A DNA stretch of 7,170 bases from positions 1 through 7,170 of the forward strand of contig JAJTXO010000189.1 in the NCBI GenBank assembly GCA_021463315.1, given 5' to 3'. Shown piece by piece: positions 1-4,938 of the stretch (position 1 is the stretch's first letter; each line of letters begins with the position of its first letter). The notes under the pieces are model-generated. The model was not told the origin of the DNA, ran no database searches, and was given only the letters and a program-made list of their open reading frames with translations. Made by a program: the position numbers and the translations under genes. The stretch comes from Caldilineales bacterium (lineage in GTDB: Bacteria > Chloroflexota > Anaerolineae > JAAEKA01).

Positions 1-323
1 TGAAAGCACAAAGCGCCACCAGGCGCTGGGAACAACCCAGGGATTGGAAATCCCCGGCTGAGAGCACGAAGCGCCGCCAGGCGCTGGGAACAACCCAGGG
101 ATTGGAAATCCCTGGCTGAGAGCACGAAGCGCCGCCAGGCGCTGGGAACAACCCAGGGATTGGAAATCCCCGGCTGAGAGCACGAAGCGCCACCAGGTGC
201 TGGGAACAACCCAGGGATTGGAAATCCCCGGCTGAGAGCACAAAGCGCCACCAGGCGCTGGGAACAACCCAGGGATTGGAAATCCCTGGCTGAAAGCACG
301 AAGCGCCCTCAGGCGCTGGGAAC
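1..323 (+). repeat. Tandem array 1: 58-bp double-hairpin repeat, 5 units plus a partial sixth
   Basis: Units start at 1, 59, 117, 175, 233 and 291, exactly 58 bp apart. The sixth stops after 33 bp. Each unit holds two inverted repeats. Hairpin A is AGCGCC, a 4-nt loop (ACCA, GCCA or CTCA), then GGCGCT. Hairpin B is CCAGGGATT, loop GGA, then AATCCCTGG. Units differ by only a few substitutions, mostly transitions. These fall in the loop of hairpin A or turn a stem pair into a G-T type pair (GGTGCT in unit 4, CCCCGG for CCCTGG in three units). The array starts at the window edge and probably continues outside. There are no unique spacers. No coding frame runs through it, and 58 is not a multiple of 3. 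Confidence 0.93.
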
Positions 324-333
324 GCGGGATCCC

Positions 334-532
334 CTCCGCAGCCGCTGAGGCGGCTTCGTGCTTTCAGACGGCATTCATTCACCGACGCAACCTCCGCAGC
401 CGCTGAGGCGGCTTCGTGCTTTCAGACGGTGAATTCATTCACCGACACAACTTCCGCAGCCGCTGAGGCGGCTTCGTGCTCTCAGACGGTGAATTCATTC
501 ACCGAGACAACTCAGCCGGCATTCATTCACCG
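334..532 (-). repeat. Tandem array 2: 58-60 bp double-hairpin repeat, inverted relative to array 1
   Basis: Three units start at 334, 392 and 452, followed by a truncated piece at about 512-532. On the minus strand each unit reads CGGTGAAT-TC-ATTCACCG (a perfect 8-bp stem in the copies at 427-444 and 487-504; shorter in the first copy), then CTGARAGCACGAAG, then the stem AGCCGC, loop CTCA, GCGGCT. The CTGARAGCACGAAG core is the same as in array 1, but the hairpin after it has a different stem sequence that is still fully paired. The arrays face each other across GGGATCCC at 326-333. The last partial unit contains the stop codon of the neighbouring minus-strand gene. Confidence 0.9.
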
Positions 533-1258
533 GGTCTGCTCGAAGCCCAACCAGATCTCCCTGCCCACCGGCCGCTCTTCCGGCGTGGGAAAGATCGCAT
601 CCAGTGTCAGGGTGGGCAGAGCGCGCGGCAGGCGCTGCAAGGAGACCGGCAGGCCAAAGGCCATCGCTGCACCGGGCCGCGGACGGTGCTGAATGCGCTC
701 CTCCAGCCCACCCAGCAGGCTGATGACCTCCAGGTTGCCGGCCAGCGCGTCCAACGCGCCCTGGACAACATCGACGGCCGCGTCCAGTCGATGTGCCAGC
801 TGGGGCATCGCCTGATGGTGCAGAGAGTCCCGGTACACGCCCGCTGCATCGCCTGGGGACCCAGCGTGATAGGCTGGCAAAAAGGCCTCGACCCAGTGGC
901 GCTCGGCCATCTGGAAAGCCGGTGCCAGCAGATCCGCGTACAGCCGCACCCGCACGAAGTTCCGCGTTTCCTCCACCCGGCACAGGCTGGCCAGGTGGCA
1001 GGGGTGCAGATCGAAATAGGCGCCCGGATCGAACAGCGGCCAAGCTGCGTAGGCATGTCTAAGGCGGGCCAGCTTCTGCGCCAACTCGGCCACGGCCTGG
1101 GCCACGCGCTCGGCCTGCGCGGTCATGGCCAGCGTCTCGTCCACATGATAGACCGGCGGCAGCGGCTCCAGTTCCAGGCGCGCCGCGTCCGATCGCACGG
1201 TCCAGGCTTGGTGGCTTTGCAGAATGCCAGCGGCCAAGGCAGGAAGCGAACGCGGCAA
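527..1258 (-). CDS. Unrecognised protein, in frame directly after the rmlA stop codon
   Basis: I do not recognise this 243-residue protein. It shows no signal peptide, transmembrane segment or familiar catalytic motif. Residues 45-75 look helical and alanine-rich. Residues 75-150 are rich in aromatics, His and Arg (for example FDPGAYFDLHPCHLASL), and the C-terminal third is proline-rich. The listed start is TTG at 1258, immediately after the TAG of rmlA and in the same frame. An AGGG lies 9 nt upstream, so coupled re-initiation is possible. Later options are GTG at residue 21 and ATG at residue 45. It is the last gene of the polysaccharide cluster, which suggests but does not prove a role there. 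The TGA stop at 527-529 lies inside the final partial unit of the hairpin-repeat array. A long open frame on the opposite strand is judged a shadow. Confidence 0.6.
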   Translation of the reverse strand: MPRSLPALAAGILQSHQAWTVRSDAARLELEPLPPVYHVDETLAMTAQAERVAQAVAELAQKLARLRHAYAAWPLFDPGAYFDLHPCHLASLCRVEETRNFVRVRLYADLLAPAFQMAERHWVEAFLPAYHAGSPGDAAGVYRDSLHHQAMPQLAHRLDAAVDVVQGALDALAGNLEVISLLGGLEERIQHRPRPGAAMAFGLPVSLQRLPRALPTLTLDAIFPTPEERPVGREIWLGFEQTR

Positions 1259-2332
1259 CTACAGAATCCCTACCTTGCTATGATCTCCCAGCGTCAGCTT
1301 GTAGGCCTTGGGCTTGTAGGGGGACCGGGACAACTCCACCTGGCGGCCGATCAGGCTGTCGGCCACACGCACGGGAATATCCACGATCCGCGAGTGTTCC
1401 AGCACGATGCAGTGCTCGATCTCGCTGTCCTCCACCAGGCAATGGTGATAGATCGAGGTAAACGGCCCCACGTAGGAGTTGACGATGCGCGTGCCTTCGC
1501 CGATGATGGCCGGACCGCGCACCACGCTGTTGATGATCTCGGCCCCCATCTCCACGGTGACGTTGTCGCTGACCTTCGATTCCTTGTCCACAAAGCCTTT
1601 GATCTCGTGGCCGAGCTCTTCCAGCACCTTGTCGTTGGCTGCCAGCATGTCGATGGGTGCGCCCGTGTCGATCCACCAGCCGCGATGCACGTAGGGATGG
1701 ACCGCATAACCGTTGTCCACCAGCCACTGGATGGCGTCGGTGATCTCCAACTCCCCGCGCCAGGAGGGCTTGATGGCATGGACGGCGTCGAAGACGTGGC
1801 GATCGAACATGTAGATGCCCACCAAGGCCAGATCGCTGGGCGGCTCCTTGGGCTTCTCGATCAAGCGCACGATGGAGCCGTCCTCGGCCACCTGGGCCAC
1901 GCCGTACTGCTCCGGCTTCTCGACGCGGGTCAGCACGATCTGGCTGTTCCAGGCGCTGTGCTCGAATTGACGGATCAGCGGGCTGATGCCACCCTGGATC
2001 ACGTTGTCGCCCAGGAACATGACGAAACGATCCTCGCCCAGAAAACCCTGGCTGATCTTCACCGCATGGGCCAGCCCCAGCGGCGCCTCCTGCGGGATGA
2101 AGGTCACGTCGACGCCCCAGCGGCCGCCGCGGCCCACCGCCTCGCGCACCTGGCGGGCGTTGTCGTCCACCCCCACCACAATGCCGATCTCACGGATGCC
2201 CGCATCGCGAATCGCCTCGATCACCCGATAGAGCACCGGCTTGTTAGCCACCGGCACCAACTGCTTGGCGCTGGTGTAGGTCAATGGATAGAGCCGCGAT
2301 CCCTTGCCGCCGCTTAAGATGAGACCTTTCAT
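1259..2332 (-). CDS. rmlA: Glucose-1-phosphate thymidylyltransferase, long form (RmlA family)
   Basis: This 357-residue sugar-nucleotide transferase is expected to join glucose-1-phosphate and dTTP into dTDP-glucose plus pyrophosphate in the cytoplasm, the first step toward dTDP-deoxysugars. Visible motifs are the N-terminal nucleotide-binding signature GGKGSRLYPLT (residues 8-18) with K24, LGDN (107-110) with the metal-binding Asp109, EKP (159-161), GELEITDA (193-200) and WWIDTG (219-224). Residues from about 252 to 330 show the hexapeptide-like pattern of a left-handed beta helix. That extension marks the ~355-residue long RmlA form, as opposed to the ~290-residue enzyme. ATG at 2332 gives the standard N-terminus. 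An AAGGA lies 13 nt upstream, rather far. It sits downstream of a terminator, so it may have its own promoter, although no convincing one is visible. Exact sugar and base specificity cannot be read from sequence alone. Confidence 0.95.
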   Translation of the reverse strand: MKGLILSGGKGSRLYPLTYTSAKQLVPVANKPVLYRVIEAIRDAGIREIGIVVGVDDNARQVREAVGRGGRWGVDVTFIPQEAPLGLAHAVKISQGFLGEDRFVMFLGDNVIQGGISPLIRQFEHSAWNSQIVLTRVEKPEQYGVAQVAEDGSIVRLIEKPKEPPSDLALVGIYMFDRHVFDAVHAIKPSWRGELEITDAIQWLVDNGYAVHPYVHRGWWIDTGAPIDMLAANDKVLEELGHEIKGFVDKESKVSDNVTVEMGAEIINSVVRGPAIIGEGTRIVNSYVGPFTSIYHHCLVEDSEIEHCIVLEHSRIVDIPVRVADSLIGRQVELSRSPYKPKAYKLTLGDHSKVGIL

Positions 2333-2372
2333 GGGAGATTTGTTTTCCTTGTGTTTTGCCTGCGCTGGCGCA

Positions 2373-2405
2373 ACCCGTGACTCGTAACTCGTGACTCGTA
2401 ACCCA
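2373..2405. repeat. Heptamer repeat ACTCGTR, about 4.5 units, in the rmlA leader
   Basis: Units of 7 bp read ACCCGTG, ACTCGTA, ACTCGTG, ACTCGTA, ACCCA. Read on the minus strand this is the GAGTTAC/GAGTCAC family found at 4890-4938, but in opposite orientation relative to transcription. A small inverted repeat, TGCGC-TG-GCGCA, ends next to it. The rest of the 164-nt gap between the ATPase stop and the rmlA start holds a terminator and two 5-bp inverted repeats (ATGGT-TCCC-ACCAT and CAGGT-CACA-ACCTG on the minus strand), with no clear promoter. Confidence 0.85.
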
Positions 2406-2465
2406 GAATGGTGGGAACCATGTGTGGGTATGTTCAGGTTGTGACCTGCCCATACGACGCCACCA

Positions 2466-2491
2466 GAAAAAAGAGCCCGCAGTTCCGGGCT
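2466..2491 (-). terminator. Intrinsic terminator after the CpsD-like gene
   Basis: On the minus strand the stem AGCCCG, loop GAACTG and stem CGGGCT are followed by CTTTTTTC. The stem is 6 bp, GC-rich and perfectly paired, and starts 5 nt after the TAA of the ATPase gene. It should end or reduce transcription before rmlA. Part of the stem lies within the heptamer repeat of this gap. Confidence 0.85.
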
Positions 2492-2507
2492 ACGGGTTAT
2501 GTTTCAC
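2480..2507 (+). repeat. Heptamer array, 4 units, overlapping the end of the CpsD-like gene
   Basis: The plus strand reads CAGTTCC, GGGCTAC, GGGTTAT, GTTTCAC. This matches unit by unit the heptamers at the end of the glycosyltransferase gene (GAGTTCC, GGGTTAC, GAGTTAC, GTGTCAC at 4890-4938). The third unit supplies the TAA stop of the ATPase gene on the minus strand, and the first two form part of the terminator hairpin. It is shorter and more degenerate than the other arrays. I accept it because of the alignment with them. Confidence 0.7.
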
Positions 2508-3135
2508 TGGTCACATTGTTCAACACCACGCCCAGGATGGGCGCATTGACCTTGTCCAGCGCTTCCTTGGCGCGGCGGGCATGGTCGCGCTTGGTCTGGC
2601 CGGCGTTGATCACCAGCAGCACACCGTCGGCCTTGGTGGCCAGCACGGAGGCGTCAGCCACGGCTGCGGCCGGCGGCGCGTCCAGCAGCACCAGGTCAGC
2701 CTGGGCAGCCAGCTCGGCCAAGATCTCGTCCAACCGCCGCGCGGCCAGCACCTGGGAAGGAGAGGCCGGCAGTGGGCCGCTGGGCAACACCTGCAGGCCA
2801 GGCACGTCGGCGATGGCTTGCAGCGCGCTGGTGGCTGCCTCTTTGCTGGCCACCAGAGAGGTCAGCCCTTTGTCGTTGCGCAGACCGAACAGCTCATGCT
2901 GCTGCGGCCGGCGCAGATCGCAGTCCACCAGCACCACCCGCTGGCCCATCTGCGCAGCCACCACGGCCAGATTGGCCAGGGTGGCCGACTTGCCTTCGCC
3001 CGGGCCAGCCGACGTAGCCAGCAGCTTGTGCAGGGACTGCTTCTGATCAGCAAAGGAAAGATTGATATACAACGAGCGATAGGCCTCAGCCACGGTCGAA
3101 CGTGGGTCGGCCAGGGTAATCAACTGTTTGGTCAT
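2497..3135 (-). CDS. CpsD/CapB-type P-loop ATPase (BY-kinase fold) without a tyrosine tail
   Basis: This 212-residue protein belongs to the bacterial tyrosine kinase / polysaccharide-export ATPase family. It works at the inner face of the membrane with a Wzz/CpsC-type activator to control polymer synthesis and export. Visible motifs are Walker A SAGPGEGKS (42-50, Lys49), Walker A' VVLVDCDLRRP (67-77), the family segment LPSGPLPASPSQVLAARRLDEIL (from 117), and Walker B DLVLLDAPP (147-155). The N-terminal oligomerisation motif EX2RX2R is incomplete: E17 and R20 are present, but Tyr23 replaces the last Arg. The protein ends at NNVTSET with no tyrosine cluster, so the usual autophosphorylated tail is missing. 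The ATG at 3135 lies 14 nt after the upstream Wzz-like gene, with no strong ribosome binding site, so the two are probably co-transcribed. A hairpin terminator follows directly. Confidence 0.92.
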   Translation of the reverse strand: MTKQLITLADPRSTVAEAYRSLYINLSFADQKQSLHKLLATSAGPGEGKSATLANLAVVAAQMGQRVVLVDCDLRRPQQHELFGLRNDKGLTSLVASKEAATSALQAIADVPGLQVLPSGPLPASPSQVLAARRLDEILAELAAQADLVLLDAPPAAAVADASVLATKADGVLLVINAGQTKRDHARRAKEALDKVNAPILGVVLNNVTSET

Positions 3136-3149
3136 GATCGGATTTTTCT

Positions 3150-3875
3150 CTACGACTGCGCGGCAGCGGCTGCGCTGGATGCTGCCTTCTGGCTACGCTT
3201 GTCGTCGCGCGTCGACTGACTGGCCACGGCAGGAATCGAGCCCAGAACGGCCAGCCCCAGGCTGCGCTCCACCGCGGCCGGCGTGCGCAGGATGTCGGCC
3301 TCCAGCCACTCCAGGGCAAAGACGACCAAAAGGCCCAACAGCGCGCCCAATACCAGGCCCGCGATCGCGTTCAGCAGCGGCTTGGGCTTGAACAGCGGCG
3401 CATCGATGATATCGTCCACCAGCTTGACCTCGATGCGGTCGGCCTTGTCCTGCTGCTGATAGTAGGCGTTGCGCTCGTCGATGAACTGGTTGGCGAAGGC
3501 CATCGCGATATTGACCGCGACGGCTGGCTCCTGATCTTCGGCCGCGATCTCGATCAGAAACTGATCGCCCACCGGGTTGACCTCGACCTTGCTCAACAGG
3601 TCGTAGGTGGACATGTCAAGCTGCGCCCGGTCGATCACCTGGCGAGCGGTCTTATGGGTCTTGATATTGACTGCGAAGTTGCGCAGCAGGTCTTTGGCGG
3701 TGTTGCCCAGGCCCCAATCCGGCCGGGCCGGCAACACGCTGACCATCGCCTTGGCCTTGTAGGTGGGGGTCTGCACCTGGCTGATGCCGAAGGCCAAGCC
3801 GGCCGCCAGCAGCGCCAACACCACGATGATCCAGCCGCGCTGGCGCAGAATTCTCAGATAGTCTCGTATCTCCAT
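3150..3875 (-). CDS. Wzz/CpsC-like chain-length determinant and kinase adaptor
   Basis: This is a 241-residue inner-membrane protein of the polysaccharide co-polymerase family. It has a short cytoplasmic N-terminus (MEIRDYLRILRQRG), TM1 at about 15-31, an extracytoplasmic part at about 32-165, the family's proline-containing stretch APLFKPKPLLN before TM2, and TM2 at about 168-188. The cytoplasmic tail carries the typical LGLAVLGSIP motif and ends alanine-rich. The lack of its own ATPase domain and the gene immediately downstream fit a split CpsC/CpsD system, in which this protein's tail activates the ATPase. The ATG at 3875 has GGAGA 7 nt upstream and an extended -10 promoter about 30 nt upstream, so this gene and the ATPase gene can form their own transcription unit. 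Confidence 0.9.
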   Translation of the reverse strand: MEIRDYLRILRQRGWIIVVLALLAAGLAFGISQVQTPTYKAKAMVSVLPARPDWGLGNTAKDLLRNFAVNIKTHKTARQVIDRAQLDMSTYDLLSKVEVNPVGDQFLIEIAAEDQEPAVAVNIAMAFANQFIDERNAYYQQQDKADRIEVKLVDDIIDAPLFKPKPLLNAIAGLVLGALLGLLVVFALEWLEADILRTPAAVERSLGLAVLGSIPAVASQSTRDDKRSQKAASSAAAAAQS

Positions 3876-3882
3876 GGTCTTG

Positions 3883-3915
3883 TCTCCATTCGTTCAATCG
3901 GACGCCATTGTACCA
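3883..3915 (-). promoter_or_regulatory. Extended -10 promoter and Shine-Dalgarno for the Wzz/ATPase pair
   Basis: On the minus strand TGGTACAAT lies at 3915-3907, an extended -10 (TGn plus a 5/6 match to TATAAT). No good -35 is present: TTCCCC at 18-bp spacing matches poorly. A start site near 3900 would leave a ~25-nt leader. GGAGA at 3887-3883 is 7 nt from the ATG at 3875. The promoter sits just gene-proximal to the large heptamer array. Confidence 0.6.
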
Positions 3916-3933
3916 CAGGTGTCGGGGAAGGGG

Positions 3934-4038
3934 GAACGGCGAGCGGTGAGCGGTGAACGGCGAGCGGTGAGCGGTGAACGGCGATCGGTGATCGGTAATC
4001 GGTGATCGGTGATCGGTAATCGGTAATCGGTGATCGGT
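3934..4038. repeat. Heptamer array GAKCGGT, 15 consecutive 7-bp units
   Basis: Fifteen uninterrupted units run from 3934 to 4038. The first seven follow a 21-bp order: GAACGGC, GAGCGGT, GAGCGGT, repeated twice, then GAACGGC. The remaining eight are GATCGGT or AATCGGT. This is most of the 299-bp gap between the two Wzz-like genes. The apparent small reading frames through it are products of the repeat and are not called. Confidence 0.95.
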
Positions 4039-4045
4039 GGTGATC

Positions 4046-4090
4046 TCTGACCTCTGACCTCTGACCTCTGCCCCCAGCCCCCAGTCCCCA
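4046..4090. repeat. Two further heptamer families: TCTGACC and GCCCCCA
   Basis: TCTGACC occurs three times plus a partial unit at 4046-4070. GCCCCCA, GCCCCCA, GTCCCCA follow at 4070-4090. The period stays 7 bp although the sequence changes completely. The stretch 4091-4133 that follows shows no clear repeat and no gene. Confidence 0.85.
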
Positions 4091-4133
4091 TAAACGGTGA
4101 ACGAAAAGAGAGCATCGCCAGCCACCGGCAGCT

Positions 4134-4182
4134 CATCAACCATCGTTCATCGTTCATCCTTCATCGTTCATCCTTCATCGTT
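4134..4182. repeat. Heptamer array CATCGTT/CATCCTT at the end of the first Wzz-like gene
   Basis: A degenerate unit CATCAAC at 4134 is followed by six units, CATCGTT or CATCCTT, from 4141 to 4182. On the minus strand the unit is AACGATG. Adjacent units create ATGA, giving a TGA in each successive frame. The first of these TGAs reached in frame (4177-4175) is the stop of the Wzz-like gene. Confidence 0.93.
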
Positions 4183-4858
4183 CCCTCGGAATCTCTCCCA
4201 TCACCCGCAGCCCCATCTGCTCGAGATCCTCGCGGCCGCGCACGCGGTCGTCCAGGTAGTCAGCCAGAAAGGCCAGGGCAATGCCGGCAACCAGGGCGAT
4301 CAGCAGGCGCAGCGGCAGCTCCAGCCGTTCCCGCAGGCCGGGGCCGATGGCAGCCACGCCGCCGCGGTTCACCAGATAGGCCGCGCCGTTCTGTGCGAAG
4401 AGACGGGGCATGAACTCAGCGGCTTGCTCCTCCAACGTGGCGGCCACCGCGGCCGCGATGGCGTCCAATTCCGCAGGATTGCCCCAGGTGATGCCCACGT
4501 TGAGGATGCGATGCAGCTTGCCGGGCTGGGTGACACCTTGCAGCGCGCCGGGCGGCACGGTGATCCCCTGCCCTTGCAGGCGCTGGCTGACGGCCGCGGC
4601 AAACTCGCTGCCGCGCACCACCTCGGCCAGGTCGTCGATCAGATACTCGCTGGCCAGCGCGGTGTAATAGGCTTCCTCGCCGCTGGCCGGGCTCTGCGGC
4701 TGCACGCCCACGCTGAAGCTCAGCGATGTGGTGTAGGCCGCCGGCCGCGGCTGCCAGGGCCGCTGCGTCACCAGTGTCAACGCCGCGGTCAACAGGACCG
4801 TCAGCACAGGAATCCACCACCAACGGCGAATGATAGCCCAGTATTGTCGTAGTTCCAT
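4175..4858 (-). CDS. Wzz-like two-TM polysaccharide chain-length protein (first copy)
   Basis: This is a 227-residue inner-membrane protein of the Wzz/co-polymerase type. The N-terminus MELRQYWAIIRRWWW leads into TM1 at about 14-31. The extracytoplasmic region spans about 32-180, and TM2 at about 182-201 follows a proline (LELPLRLLIALVAGI). The short tail holds the family pattern DDRVRGREDLEQMGLRVMGEIPRER and then stops. It is clearly a different protein from the second copy, so the cluster has two non-identical Wzz-like proteins, as in several systems where one sets length and the other serves the ATPase. The ATG at 4858 has no recognisable Shine-Dalgarno and lies 69 nt after the glycosyltransferase stop. 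The last codon and the stop fall within the CATCGTT heptamer array. Confidence 0.85.
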   Translation of the reverse strand: MELRQYWAIIRRWWWIPVLTVLLTAALTLVTQRPWQPRPAAYTTSLSFSVGVQPQSPASGEEAYYTALASEYLIDDLAEVVRGSEFAAAVSQRLQGQGITVPPGALQGVTQPGKLHRILNVGITWGNPAELDAIAAAVAATLEEQAAEFMPRLFAQNGAAYLVNRGGVAAIGPGLRERLELPLRLLIALVAGIALAFLADYLDDRVRGREDLEQMGLRVMGEIPRER

Positions 4859-4889
4859 AAGAAGTTGCGGGTGACAAATATCCGGCTCC

Positions 4890-4938
4890 GAGTTCCGGGT
4901 TCCGGGTTACGAGTTACGAGTTACGAGTTACGTGTCAC
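4890..4938. repeat. Heptamer array GAGTTAC/GGGTTCC, 7 units, overlapping the glycosyltransferase stop
   Basis: Units are GAGTTCC, GGGTTCC, GGGTTAC, GAGTTAC three times, and GTGTCAC, without a break. The TAA stop of the glycosyltransferase lies in the GAGTTAC unit at 4925-4931, and the last unit encodes the protein's final residues. The array fills most of the 69-nt gap before the next gene. Confidence 0.93.

Noticed and set aside
1..532. CRISPR array
   Set aside because: The units are near-identical over their full 58-60 bp, with no unique spacers between them, and there are no cas genes.
476..2317. Plus-strand open frame of 613 codons
   Set aside because: It is antisense to rmlA and the following gene, has low-complexity His/Gln/Gly-rich composition, and shows no recognisable domain. 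Long antisense frames are usual in GC-rich DNA.
2422..3219. Plus-strand open frames over the ATPase gene
   Set aside because: Shadows of the minus-strand CpsD-like gene, which has intact Walker motifs. The plus-strand translations match no family.
3652..4157. Minus-strand small proteins with repeated TDHR/LPI/SPF peptides
   Set aside because: The peptide repeats simply translate the heptamer arrays, and the frames overlap the real Wzz-like gene or its promoter.
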